Shown in pieces: positions 49,461 to 59,935 of a stretch of DNA of 64,000 nucleotides (the first letter of the stretch is position 1; each line of letters starts with the position of its first letter). Location: assembly GCA_002786025.1 (NCBI GenBank), contig NHNW01000055.1, forward strand, positions 62,001 through 126,000, read 5' to 3'. The position numbers and the translations under genes were made by a program. The notes beneath the pieces were generated by a model. The model had not been told where the DNA came from. It worked only from the letters and a program-made list of their open reading frames with translations, and made no database searches. The DNA is from Zasmidium citrigriseum (lineage: Eukaryota; Ascomycota; Dothideomycetes; Mycosphaerellales; Mycosphaerellaceae).

Positions 49461-50636
49461 TCAGGCTGAGGTGAGATGCATGCTGAATCGAACGCAGGAA
49501 AGAAACAATCTCCTCCCACGGATACGTTGAGCCGGTGTGCGGTAAAATACGCAAGCCTCGCTTCGAGGGGGGTTTGACAGCGCAGGTGTCATACAGCCTC
49601 TAATTCCGAAGCTCCTGGAGACTTGTTTCGCGGAAGGTGCAGTTGAACATTTTTCACGGAGATTGTGTTTTCGCGCAAAACGATAAATGTCCCGGGATCC
49701 AGCACCGAGCTTGGCAAATATGATCCGCCTGCGCTCTTCAGAAGAGGCTGACTCTCGCTCTAAAGATGCAAACAGGGTGAGTGTATGCACGATTGAAAGG
49801 GCGGGACCTGCCTTGAACGCTAAACTTGTGCTTCAACATCACCCTAATCTGCTGGAGATCAACGCTATGGATATGGACAACTTACGCTCGATGGAGCGGT
49901 GGAGCCAAAGCGGGTCGAACATGATGCCGCGGTGGGTTGAAGTGGATGTGTGTGCGTTAGGGATGAGCGTGGAATCGTAGATGCAGTCGAAGGTGTCCTC
50001 TTGGTTGAATACAAATTGCTCCTGTGCAGTGTCTAGACTGGGGGCAGAATCCCTGGTCTCCACGCCATCGAGGGAGTGTGGCGTGATGACAGATGTGGTG
50101 GTGTTGTGGCGGAGGTCGAAATCTTTCTTTTGGTTCGACACGAACTCCTTCTATGACGGAGTTAGACTGGGCAAAGATTGTCTAGTCTCGTGACTTACGA
50201 CTTGATCCTCTCCAAACACGCGCGCAAGAGCCTGCCGCTGGACGCGTGACGCGAGGATGGGCTTCTTGTTGGGATTCTGCCGGACGCGGCTGGCGGCACC
50301 TTCGACGTTCTCCATGTCGAGCTGGAGCTGAATGATCTCAGCCTGTTTGACGGCACGGAACTCGCCCTAGATGCTGAAGTCAATGTAGTATACCAGTTTC
50401 GGAGGAGGGCGTGAGATCGGTATGGGTACTCTGCGAAGATGCTGTAGTCTTCGGTGAGCGAAGACGAGGTCGGAGTGTCTGCGTTGGACGACTGCGCAGA
50501 GAGCCTGCGCGAGGGGAGTTGTAGTCGGACATGCGATTGCGGTCGGGTTGGGTACCCGCCATGTTGCGCGAATTGGCGGTGCGAGGAGAAGTTGGATCTG
50601 TTGTGGATAGTCGAACCCAAGTTGATGCGGATTCAT
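49461..50636 (-). pseudogene. Multi-exon unknown gene broken by in-frame TAG
   Basis: The minus-strand exons 50366-50199, 50150-49886 and 49807-49461 join with clean GT-AG introns and correct phases into about 259 residues: VKQAEIIQLQLDMENVEGAA, NQKKDFDLRHNTTTSVITPH, IMFDPLWLHRSIERPALSIV and so on. Immediately upstream, a TAG at 50369-50367 interrupts the frame between KLVYYIDFSI and GEFRAVKQ. CAG-to-TAG is the simplest explanation. Farther upstream the frame is open to an ATG at 50636, with a weaker protein look. The only possible intron over the TAG is 27 nt, too short. It has no known domain; one internal segment is repeated (TR.S.PSL.....EFV.NQ). Confidence 0.55.
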
Positions 50637-53068
50637 TCTCGAGACAGCACTATGTGCCGAAATACTGAAACAACGACATCCACAAGCCAAGCGCTCCGAC
50701 AGCGCGATCGAACTTCCCGCCGCGAGACACGGGTTCACCGTGCGCCCCGTCGTAGTGTTTCTCTCGTCTTCTGGTGGTAGCTGCAAGCCATCACACGAGC
50801 TGGAAGCCAGTGCAGACGGACTGCATCGTCGTAATCTCGCGGCACAAGTTCTGAAGTCGAAGCGGCTTATTTTCCCGATTACTCTTGATGACCTCGAAAA
50901 CGTCATCGGACTCGCAAGCCTCATGTTGGCGATGGCGACGTTGGGCGAGCAAATCTCAACCGTCGAGTTTAGGAATAGGAAGCGCTTGAAGTTGACTGTC
51001 TTCGCTCGCTAGAGTGCAGGAGCCTGAAAAATAATACTGGGCCAGTCAACTAGCAGGGCTGAAGCAGATATAACCTGTGTTGGACCGCGATTCAAGGAGA
51101 GACAATGTGAGTGACGTCTACTTCCAAGAACTACGCAACAGGCTACAGCGAACGAGCTGCAAGGCCATGCTTCTATGTCGTTATCATGTACACCTATTCG
51201 CGGACCGCGAGACAAGTTCTTGTGCAAATGTCAGCGATATGCTATCCTCACGCAATCTAACTGATGAGACGAAGTTGAGTTTGACCTCTGCTTTCCATCT
51301 GAGCGGGTGGTTTGCCCTTGGTCCAGGCAAGGCTGCGCTAGTAGGTTTGCACATGGGCAAAATCAGCAGACACTACTAATGTCATTTTGCTTCCGACTTC
51401 ACGACTTCCATGGAGAACTGCAGAATGTCCGAGAGTCCTACGACGACGAGTATGCGCAACAGCTCGACCGCGCAATTAGCCCCGTCATATGCCTCTACAT
51501 TCTGAGCATACAGCTCATGCTCATTAACAACATGGCCTTTCAAGAGCCGACCGATCGCGCTCAGAGTCGCCGTCGCTCGGTGGAGCTATGTCTCCGCGCC
51601 GGAGCCCTCCAATGCACTCTCGTGTGGTTGAAATGAACCTCGCTACCGTCGTACGCGAAAGCTTTTCCAGCTTCCTCGGCTCAATCATCATATTGGCAGG
51701 TGCAATATCCGACGACGCTAAAGTGAATTACTTTGGGAGATACGTCTTCAAGTCGCAAATGTCTCATTGCAGACTCATCAAGGTGAAGACGAGCGCATCG
51801 CAAGGTGAGACGTTGTTAGTAGATAGTTGGCGTCGGCGTGAGCCCGATGTACACATCTCTTCCGAACGTACGATCGACTCCTGCACTAAGGTCCCTTACC
51901 CTGCTTTCATTATCAAGGAAGTGCTAATGGAATGCATCTGTTTGCAAGGAACCACACATCCGAGCGCGGAATGGGCGTAGTCGGTGTCGCAAATTGGAGG
52001 TCAGACCACAAAATCATTCTCTCTAGGGAGACTGGCCTACCTACGCAACATATCTCCACATTGTTTGCGCTCGTTTGCGCCAAGTGCGAGGTGGAAGATG
52101 TGTGCATCCCAATCGCTCATCATGCCACGAGTCAGGCTGTCACATGGGAGCTCAGCCGTGCTCCACGCTAGGGACTAATGTGTAAGTTGACAAAAATCTT
52201 CCAGAATTTTTGATACTCCTCGACAACCGGTGGTCAAACCACCAAAATCACATCACACTATTAGTGAGCCATGCACTACCGACCGAACGCATCTGCACGT
52301 CGTTTGCGCTTGTGTGCGCCAAAATGAGGTGGAGGCCTTCTCCCGTCGGCGCCTCAATCGACCAGACAAGAGGCTCTCTGCACAAAGCGTTGCTGCACTA
52401 CAAGCCGGAGAGACTTGCAAGGAGATGGAGAAGCGGATGGCGACGGCGATGTTATTTTGATGACATTAAGCAACAACAAGAGTGTAAGTCACCCACACTA
52501 CTATACAAGACGAAGGCGTTCGACGAAGCGGGGAGGAGGAGCAGAAAATGGATGATATCTAACGGGTGAGGGGAATTGATTTTGAAGGAGGTCGGCGAGA
52601 GGGGGGGAAATGATTCTTTCTGGCATCTGAAGACGGAGGGGTTTGGTTCTTGATTTCAGGAAGTACGAGAGAGGTTTGTTTTGGGTTGGGGCAAAGGGGA
52701 AATGGAGCATTGTGTTTGATTTTAGAGACAGGGTAAAATGGGATAGGGAGAAGGGCTTGGGATTTAGGAATTTGGGTCACCAGCGATTAGGCGTGGGCGG
52801 ATTGGGTTCGGGGGTTCCCTTTCAGCGTGCATATTGTTCTGTACTTTGACGTTGCAATAAGGAAGGCATGCCTTTCCAACACGAGATCGGTACTAGCGCA
52901 GTAGCGGGATATTCGTACATACAGAGGAGACTGCGGGTTAAAAAAGTACTTACGATTCTTGATGTTACAATGTATGCCGAAGATAGTCATGGAAAAGGAG
53001 GCGTCTTGGGAGAGAAGATGAAGTCGGTCTTTGCGGGCTTACAGCGCTTCCTTCCAACAAGATCCACA
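50637..53068. other. Gene-poor stretch with weak coding remnants
   Basis: I see no complete gene. Plus-strand pieces with protein-like composition occur at about 50800-51012 (FPITLDDLENVIGLASLMLA), 51379-51636 (LQNVRESYDDEYAQQLDRAI) and 51636-51980 (MNLATVVRESFSSFLGSIII), but they cannot be joined with confidence. Two similar segments at 51995-52100 and 52227-52335 form a local duplication. Confidence 0.35.
51995..52335. repeat. Local imperfect tandem duplication
   Basis: The segments 51995-52100 and 52227-52335 share GGTCAGACCACAAAATCA/GGTCAAACCACCAAAATCA. They also share the block around TTTGCGCTCGTTTGCGCCAA/TTTGCGCTTGTGTGCGCCAA, followed by GAGGTGGA. The copies are in direct orientation, about 230 bp apart. 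Confidence 0.55.
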
Positions 53069-54698
53069 TCAGTAATCACGACCAACAAAGCGCAAGGGAT
53101 GGCAGTAGCTATCGCCCAAGGCAATAGACTGCGCATCCAGTGCGCAACTTCGCTCACACCGTTCGTAGAATCTAGGCACCGGGAAATTCAGGATCTCCGG
53201 AGTCCGCGCTCGGAGGACGGCGACCTTCTGGCCCGCTGTGAGGGCATTGCCGTCGTCCGTGGCGTGAGGGTCCATACTGTCGAGCATTGCCCTAAGTCGG
53301 GCTTCAACGCCGCGCTAATGAGGAGACGGAAGCGATTCGATGAACGCTGGAGATAGGATCGGGAATTCTGGCTCCGTAGTGGTGTGTTGCAGGAGGGAGA
53401 ACGAAAGGCCCAGACACCGGTCCAGAATACCTGAGTCAGGCTGAGAGAACTGAGCCGAAGAATCGATCTCCGGAGACTGGCCCAATGAAGGGGGCAGCGA
53501 AGGGTAGGCCGTAGGGGTAAGCGACGGTGGCAACGTAGGGTGAAGGAAGGAGCCTTGCGGAACACAGTGGGTCGGCGACGGTGGTCCCGAAGACTGGATA
53601 GAGGAGCGAAGGAACGAGGAGCTGAGGAGCCTCGAGGAGACAGTAGAAGGAAATTCGATGTCCTCAATGTCGATGCTGTGGACGCTGCCGTCCTGCTCTT
53701 CTGCAGTGGGCTGCCCGTCTGGGAGGATGTTGGAGGCGGAAGCAGGTAGGTCGTGGCCTTGCGTCTTGTGGCCCTCTGCCTTCGAACCTCGACGACCAAA
53801 GCCCATGACAGCGGAGTCCTCAACCAGCACTGGTCGAAGGGACGGGAATCGATCGTCGAGAGACGTCGGAACGTTCTCAAAGGCAGAATCCAAGATCAAC
53901 GTCGCAGTACTTCTCGCGGGAGAGAGCGACGCCGTGGAGTCTTGCGCCGGATGTGAAACAGCGACTGCAACGTCAGAGTCGCTGACGATGACAAGGTCGG
54001 CGTCTTGTGCGGCAGATGGTGGAAAGATCTGGCATTGATCTTGAGGAGACGGTGGGGCAATGGCGACGCTTTGCGTCTGAGGCTCTTCGATATCTAGGCC
54101 GACGGCGCTTCTTTCGAGGAGCTGAGTGAGTGTGGGACTGGTGCCACCTGTATTGATCTGCATCACCAGTCCGTTGGTGTCGGTGACGTCTGCCGTGACT
54201 GGTAAGACAGCCATGTTGCCAAGAGGTTTGACTGGAGCGGAGGTGTCAGCTGGACCGGGAGATGTTGGAGCAGTCGTTGGATGGACTGCAGCGAAGGGGG
54301 CGGCGGTAGCGGGAGATGTTGGAGCAGCCGTAGGAGTGATTGGGTCGAAAGTAGCGGTGAGGGCGGGAGACGATGGAGCAGCGCTTGGTGGGGCTGGTAG
54401 TGAAGCGGTCCTGAGATGGGAATAGACGCCGGAGCCCCGTGCCTCGAGCATGTCGCTAATGAGAGGGACTTGTGTAGTGGTCCAGGTTTCGACAGGATTG
54501 AGTGGAGGTTGTCGGTTTGTGGTGTCTGGCCTGCTTGGAGAAGCCACGAAGTAGCCGACATATCTCGACTGGATCGCGGCGGTGGTGTTCTGTTGTGGCT
54601 GGAGATCAGGGGAATTAATGAGAATATTGCAGAGACTTTGCGCTTGCCTGTAGATTGGCGTTGTTGTCCGTCGCGGGCTTTGCGCGTCGCGCCACCAT
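53069..54698 (-). pseudogene. Pro/Ser/Thr-rich unknown protein, in-frame TAG
   Basis: Exon 1 (54698-54648) encodes MVARRAKPATDNNANLQ. The next exon (from 54598) needs a GC donor (CAG|GCAAGC) to keep phase and runs 428 codons to a TAG at 53317-53315. The same frame then continues for about 80 further codons (MLDSMDPHATDDGNALTAGQ, RTPEILNFPVPRFYERCERS) to a TGA at 53069. The protein is low-complexity, with imperfect repeats of the type PT-APTSPA/GPAD and a Ser/Pro-rich second half; it looks disordered. CAG-to-TAG would explain the break. Alternatively 444 aa is simply the full protein and the continuation is chance. Confidence 0.5.
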
Positions 54699-54846
54699 CT
54701 TCAGTGAGCGGTGTTGTGTATTCGAGATTGGTGGTGACGTAGAGTTTTGATGTTGGACGGTGTTGGTGTCGGGCAGTGGTGCTGATGTGGAAGAGAAGAC
54801 TAACTTGGACGAGCGAGAAGCTGAAGCTTTGAAAAGCACGTGGAAA

Positions 54847-55221
54847 CTAGTAGACAATGGGGTGGTCCGTGGGGACAGTGGAGCACAGGTACATCTCCAT
54901 AACCATGGCGAGACTCTTCAAGTCCGAGAAGTGGTCCGGCTGCCAAGGGCGACGATATGCAAGCTTCAGCAGGCTTGCCATGCCATCGGGATCCACCTCT
55001 TTCAACGGCGCCCGGACGGGATCTTGGGCGACGGCATACTCAATGAGCATGGCTTCGTGGAAGTGGTTGGTGCTGAGAGCTTTGAAGAAGCCGCCCAGAG
55101 TCCTGAGGACGGCAGAATCGACGGCGAATTCGGGGACTGTGTGCTCATGGGAATTCTCGACGACGAGAATGATGTCTGGTCGAGAAGAGAATGTTTCGCT
55201 GGCGTCAAGGGGTGCGGTCAT
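54847..55221 (-). CDS. BTB/POZ-domain protein
   Basis: A single exon runs from the ATG at 55221 (MTAPLDASETF), giving 124 aa; an in-frame ATG lies upstream at 55335. SRPDIILVVENSHEHTVPEF followed by AVDSAVLRTLGGFFKALSTN has the layout of a fungal BTB domain, a shortened form of the usual DVTL/F...H..vL...S.yF pattern. The later VDPDGMASLLKLAYRRPW and KSLAMVMEMYLC fit its helices. BTB domains dimerise and recruit cullin-3 ligases. The protein is short and ends soon after the domain, as in many expanded fungal BTB-only families. It shows no disruption, unlike its neighbours. Confidence 0.65.
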   Translation of the reverse strand: MTAPLDASETFSSRPDIILVVENSHEHTVPEFAVDSAVLRTLGGFFKALSTNHFHEAMLIEYAVAQDPVRAPLKEVDPDGMASLLKLAYRRPWQPDHFSDLKSLAMVMEMYLCSTVPTDHPIVY

Positions 55222-55335
55222 TTCGTATGTCAAGATCAAAAGTGGAAGTAATCGTTGAAATAAAGTAGAAGCACTGGTGAATAAGCTTTGTGCGGCGTTA
55301 GCGCTGTGATGATCCACCAATGGGATCATTTTCAC

Positions 55336-55906
55336 ATGTCAACAGAACTTGGCATGAGCGCAATCCGCCAGGTTCGCTGGAGAGAGCGATTGCGCTTCCA
55401 TCCACATACGGCCGATGTCAACAGCAACGCTCGTCGCTAATCAAGTGGTCGAGTGGACAACATGCGCGCACGTTGCAAGAATCGGAGATGACCGGCAGTG
55501 CTAGAGCGCTGTTGATACTCACCTCGGCAAGACTTATTGATGCTTGCGATCTGGTCGAAAGCGTAAGGACAAATGACATAACTTGGGACGACATTTTCTC
55601 TCTTGCCAACCGGTTCGCGACCCTCTTGACCAAGGCCATGGTCACAGCAATAACGTCGTTGAGTGCAGAATTCTGTGAGCGCTGTCGAAGTGAGACTGAC
55701 TCACACTGAGAAAGCCAATGCGAACTTTCTCTACCTCAGTAGCCCACTCAGGATGTCGGAAGCAGTTTTCAACGTCAACGGCCGAAGGTCTTTTGTGCTA
55801 GACATCCACAACTGCAGGCTTTGGGCAGCAGAGGCGCGGCTGCGGTGTATTCGTTGACGCTCGATCGCGGTTTCTACCCGTCGAGGAGGTTCATTTGCGT
55901 GATGGT
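55336..55906. other. Intergenic
   Basis: This 570-bp stretch contains short frames on both strands without motifs. No gene is supported. Confidence 0.35.
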
Positions 55907-56256
55907 CTAACAGTCCGATGCTGCCTCTTGGTTCTCTTCGGTGGTAAGAGCATCGGAGGGAAGGGTGGGGGGGAACTTGGCGACGAGCTTCTTCAAGCTG
56001 ATTCTCGTCATCCATTCGAGGGTCTGCCGATCTATGAAATATATTAGTCTCTGTCAAGTGCGACATGATGAAATGTTGGTCTCTTACCACCAAGTGCGCG
56101 CTTGAAGAGGTATGCGACCTCGCGTAGCCAGACCTTGGACTTCTCCTCGTTGCTGACGGCGCCGAGAGTGGTAGAATGGACGCGGACGAAAGGGTCCACG
56201 AAGGCCGGAGGAAGGTCGCTACGCTCATGGAGCGGAACGTTAGTGGATTGAGCCAT
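55907..56256 (-). CDS. Small two-exon protein of unknown function
   Basis: Exon 1 (56256-56088) and exon 2 (56031-55907) join in phase across a 56-nt GT-AG intron and give 97 aa. The sequence is coherent: MAQSTNVPLHERSDLPPAFV, then SNEEKSKVWLREVAYLFKRA and, after splicing, RQTLEWMTRISLKKLVAKFP. It is amphipathic and helical with no signal peptide and no known motif. The frame is open farther upstream to 56463, so a longer N-terminus is possible. It is one of the few undamaged genes in the 48-60 kb zone. Confidence 0.55.
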
Positions 56257-56482
56257 CGAGGCGTTTGCGGTGATAATGGCGAGACAGTTGCTGTTGGGGT
56301 TTTGCCGACGATGAGGTGGTTGGCTTTTGCGAGCAGCTGAGGTCTGCAGCTGGCATGCAGCTTTGATGCAGCCTAACGCGTGCTTTGCCAACAGGGATCG
56401 GCGAAGAACAAACATCCACCTGCCTTTGAGCCCACACTCGTCGGAAGCGCAAAAGTACATCAACTAGAAAGTACCATCCATC

Positions 56483-57756
56483 ATGACACCCATAAAGGCA
56501 AACGAGAGTCTGCGGCATCTCTACATGTCCGGCGCGGTCGAGGACAGCAATCGACTAAACGACCTACTGTGAGTGACACCGGGCCAGAGCAGACTAGGGA
56601 TATGACAATTACGGCTCATAGATCCGCCGCTATCATCTCACCCAATATGAAGGCACGCCTGCCTGCCAGGACGCTTGGCCGTAGAAGACATTGAGCGCCT
56701 GTTCTGCACGGCGGTCGCGACGTTCGGCAAAATGAGCAAGCTTGCCATGCCAGCACACAATCCGAAGTCCAGCATGATGCAGCAGCTTAACGACGCCGAG
56801 GACCACATGGAATACTACATCCGACTAATGGGCGCCAACATCGACACCCTCGTGAACGCAAACGCTCGACTCGCCGCTATCTGACCAGAAGACCGCACCG
56901 CGATCGACAACCTCGTTGACCTAACAGCCGACGTGGCAGATACCGTGGAGGCATTTGGTCCTGGCATCAACACACTCTTGGAGGTTATGTGGGCCAGGAT
57001 TGAGCTCGAAGTCACTGGCGTGCCTTCATGGGAGATGAGAAAGGTCAAAAAAGGCTGGAAAGCGGCCGTGGAAGGACCAAAGACGGCATGGTAACAGTTT
57101 CGGGGCTGGCCTTGGGACAAGGCCAAAGACGCTTACGGGGTTTATTACGTGAAGATGGAGATTGCCAGAGCGGTGAAGCTGATGACTGCACTGCAGTCGA
57201 TATCAAAGAAGAATCGTCGACCCACGACCAAGAGGGACGATGATGCGGGTCCAGAGGAAATGGGTTCTGGTGCAGTGTAAGAGTATAGATACTTGGTCCT
57301 GGAGCTGCTGGACGAGCCGATCGACTTAGCTGGGCTCGACGTCGTGGTGACGAACAGCCGGGGGTTCTTTGAGATGGAGGTCAACGGAGAGCGGAACTCG
57401 TAAGGAAACACGAAGAGAATGGCCAAGGGTCGCAGTTTGAGATACGCAATTGCATCAGAATGCGGGAAGAGGGGGTTGTCTTCTTCGATATGGTCCAATG
57501 CAGGCAGAACCGCGAGTTGTGGACGTCCTGCATAATCAACGGAGTGATGCAAGACCAGAATGCACTGCGAGGAAGACGGATTCAATACCTGATGGTGTGT
57601 GGGAGAGGCTCCATCATCCGCGCGCACAGGACTCCGAGATCTGTACATGCAATAAGAATTGAGGGGTTTGTCTCCATGAAATGCTCTTGTTTCATTGCGG
57701 TTGCCATCACTAATCACACGACGACTCAGCGGGATTTGAGGAAGATGTATGTCTGA
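56483..57756 (+). pseudogene. Unknown gene with three in-frame stops
   Basis: Exon 1 (56483-56568) begins MTPIKANESLRHLYMSGAVE, and the intron ends at 56652. From 56653 one frame runs through to about 57400. It is cut by TGA (56882), TAA (57092) and TAA (57278), yet stays protein-like between them: DIERLFCTAVATFGKMSKLA; DRTAIDNLVDLTADVADTVE; DKAKDAYGVYYVKMEIARAV; YRYLVLELLDEPIDLAGLDV. C-to-T changes of CGA, CAA and CAA would create them. Beyond about 57400 the reading continues in a shifted frame (VVFFDMVQCRQNRELWTSCI) to a TGA at 57756. The family is not recognised. An overlapping 208-codon minus-strand ORF is judged a shadow. Confidence 0.6.
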
Positions 57757-57798
57757 GCAAGCACATACCACATGTTGTGGCTGCCCGTGAGAGTAACC

Positions 57799-58236
57799 TC
57801 AGCCCCCAGCCCGCGCTTTCTGCACGTCCAATGCTTTCTCCTCTTGCTGCATCTGGTCTATGTGCCCCTGCGCCTGGTAGAGCGCCTTCTCCAACGCGGT
57901 ATTGCTCTTCTGTGCGGTATATAGGGCCTGGAAGAGAGCTTCATTGCTGCGGCGAAGACGACCGAGCTCGTCATCTTGGTGCGCGGTGGCCGTGGTATGA
58001 GAAGAGGTTGTCGACTGCTCGCGGCGGGGCTTCTTTAGTACGACATCGGGGTGAAGCGTTATGAGAACGCATGGGGAGAGAGTGGTTACTGCAGCCGGAG
58101 TCGAAGAAGTCGTCGGGTGTGGCTGCTTGTCGTAGGTTAGTACGAAGGAGTTATAATCGGAAGCTGTTACTGGAATGCGGTTAACTGTTACCTGTGGAGT
58201 TGTGCTTCTCAGAAGCACCAACAACGTCTCGACCAT
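57799..58236 (-). CDS. Hypothetical protein with C-terminal coiled coil
   Basis: A single exon encodes 145 aa. The first half contains TASDYNSFVLTYDKQPHPTT. The second half is a heptad-rich helix (LGRLRRSNEALFQALYTAQK, NTALEKALYQAQGHIDQMQQ) likely to form a coiled coil. An alternative start in a second frame (MESPSSSRRRLSIRTYPP...) would need a 28-nt intron, too short to be credible, so the N-terminus is uncertain. There is no known domain. It lies in the zone of decayed genes and may itself be a remnant. Confidence 0.45.
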   Translation of the reverse strand: MVETLLVLLRSTTPQVTVNRIPVTASDYNSFVLTYDKQPHPTTSSTPAAVTTLSPCVLITLHPDVVLKKPRREQSTTSSHTTATAHQDDELGRLRRSNEALFQALYTAQKSNTALEKALYQAQGHIDQMQQEEKALDVQKARAGG

Positions 58237-58591
58237 GGGGACGTGCTGGAGGCTTTCGACGATACAATGGAAGTGGCTTCATAGGAGGGTATGTGCGGAT
58301 TGAAAGACGACGACGTGACGAGCTTGGAGACTCCATGCTGGAGGCCAGGCGGGAGGAGGCGAGTATGGGCAGTAGCCTATCGATGAGGAGGCATTTGATT
58401 GTGTTGTTGATGGCGATCTTTCGTAAATGGCGTGAGTAGCCGGAAGAAGATGGGGGATGGTGCTTTCAGGGATGCGAGGAGTGGGCTCTTTCCACACGGA
58501 GGATTGGGGAAGGCACCAACGCATGGTAGTATACAAAACCGTTGACGCTTCCCAGTGCATCCACTCCTCAACACCAACGTCCAACTTTACG

Positions 58592-59149
58592 ATGAAGAAT
58601 CCACCTCAGCCACCAAATGGCAGTTCACCCATGGGGCTACTAAATGACAACCCAGCCCTAACGACGAAATCAAGGCTGAAAGACCTGGCAAGATTCTACC
58701 ACGCCCTCAGCCTCGAGACAATAAACAACAGCACAGACCTGGACATACAGCACAGACCTGGACATACAGCACGATGCCATGAGCAAGCTTCAGGCAGGTC
58801 TCGCTGGAGCGTTGAGAACGGTAAGTGGTTTGTGAAGACCGTACAACAATCCATGTTGATCAGAGCAGAAGACGGATACTTAACCTCCTTCACACCGAGC
58901 GACGGGCTGGCGCTGTTGACGATCGTGGTCTGTGGAGTGGCCAACATTAAGAGGAAGTGGAATGCGGGTGATATCGACCTTATCGAACGGCAATTGCACG
59001 CCGATGCTTTCGGTTTCGCCCTTCAACGTTGTCAAGAGATATCGAAAGTCGTAGAGGGGAGAATTGAGCGCGAGGATATGCAGAAGGCTCACTCCGAGGC
59101 AAAGAAGAATGCGCAGAGAAAGGAGTTGGTACTGGAGCTGAGTGATTGA
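58592..59149 (+). CDS. Hypothetical protein containing a frameshifting 19-bp duplication
   Basis: The frame from the ATG at 58592 gives 185 aa. The N-terminal part (MKNPPQPPNGSSPMGLLNDN, RLKDLARFYHALSLETINN) and C-terminal part (LALLTIVVCGVANIKRKWNA, DIDLIERQLHADAFGFALQR, then a Lys/Glu-rich tail) look like protein. The middle reads through a 19-bp tandem duplication at 58730-58772. Without it the middle would read DAMSKLQAGLAGALRT, a more natural helix ending at a perfect GTAAGT donor. The gene is therefore probably altered. The family is not recognised. Confidence 0.4.
   Translation: MKNPPQPPNGSSPMGLLNDNPALTTKSRLKDLARFYHALSLETINNSTDLDIQHRPGHTARCHEQASGRSRWSVENGKWFVKTVQQSMLIRAEDGYLTSFTPSDGLALLTIVVCGVANIKRKWNAGDIDLIERQLHADAFGFALQRCQEISKVVEGRIEREDMQKAHSEAKKNAQRKELVLELSD
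58730..58772. repeat. 19-bp tandem duplication
   Basis: The unit AGCACAGACCTGGACATAC occurs twice, followed by a partial AGCAC. Both copies are identical, so the event is recent. Nineteen is not a multiple of three, so it shifts any reading frame through it. Confidence 0.9.
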
Positions 59150-59354
59150 GACTCTGCAAGAGTATATGTACATGAGTAGCGACAAGATGCAAGACACTAC
59201 AATGCCCCCAACGCTCGGTCAAGTCCCAAAAGGTATCATACCATCTCAAATATAAGAAAGCTTTTCGAGCACAAGATGTGGCCGGCACAATGGCCGCTCT
59301 GACCCCCCAAGGGCGTCAAGCCGCCAGTGTCCAGAAACACTGCTAAGAACGTGC

Positions 59355-59935
59355 TCAAGAGAGAGACTGATGTACCAGAAATGCGCTAAGCATCCTGCTC
59401 GAGATGTTAGCAAAGCTCGAAAGTGGCGACCTTGGAGTGAAGCGTACCGATGGAGGAAAGCATTCGTCAATTGCACACGTCTTCCACTCCGGCCAACGGC
59501 GCTGGCGGATGGCGCGAACGAGGACAGCGGGGTTTGCCGGTTTGCACAGGCGAGCCTCAGCGGATCGTAGGAGGATGTCGAACATATCGTTGTCGATCGC
59601 AACGCGCACAGTCCGAGGGAGGTTCTAGAGGCAGCCTATGGACAGATAGGGTCCACGCAGAAGCTGTATAGCGAAGGTGATGTCAAATCCAAGGTGGAGA
59701 CGCCGGAGGCAGACCATTTAACTCATGCTGGCGACCAAATTCTGCACGTTGGTACAATTGGCCCCATCGATGCCAGTGATTGCAAGGCGCTTGATCTGCC
59801 AGATAAACACTCAGGGAAGGGCCTGGATGGTACTGCGGGCTATAACAGCATCCTGTACGACACATCGGCAACTAAATTCCGATGCCATAGTAAGAGATGA
59901 AACGACAGCTTACTCTTATGCGCTAAGGTACTATT
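59355..59935 (-). pseudogene. Relic of duplicated unknown gene, copy 2
   Basis: The minus-strand reading VVQDAVIARSTIQALP is followed by a TGA (copy 1 has CGG there) and VFIWQIKRLAITGIDGANCT, ending SMS-stop. The second conserved frame starts MVCLRRLHLGFDITFAIQLL, is stopped again by TAG where copy 1 continues, and recovers at IDNDMFDILLRSAEA. It is clearly homologous to 48619-49151 and independently broken. Confidence 0.45.
59550..59860 (+). repeat. Diverged direct repeat, copy 2 (partner 48693-48997)
   Basis: This matches the copy at 48.7 kb in the same orientation over about 300 bp. Several differences are C/T or G/A transitions. Confidence 0.65.

Noticed and set aside
50340..50370. 27-nt intron that would remove the TAG at 50367
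   Set aside because: It is far below the minimum intron length seen elsewhere in the window (about 45 nt), and it gives the wrong phase.
34810..57280. Stop-codon reassignment or programmed readthrough as the cause of in-frame stops
   Set aside because: Intact genes in the window use all three stops normally. The interrupted genes use different stops, and frameshifts also occur, so decay is simpler.
57145..57771. 208-codon uninterrupted minus-strand ORF
   Set aside because: It is longer than any plus-strand frame here, but its composition is Ser/Pro/Arg-rich without structure, while the interrupted plus-strand frame reads as coherent protein. I judged the plus strand real, with some doubt.
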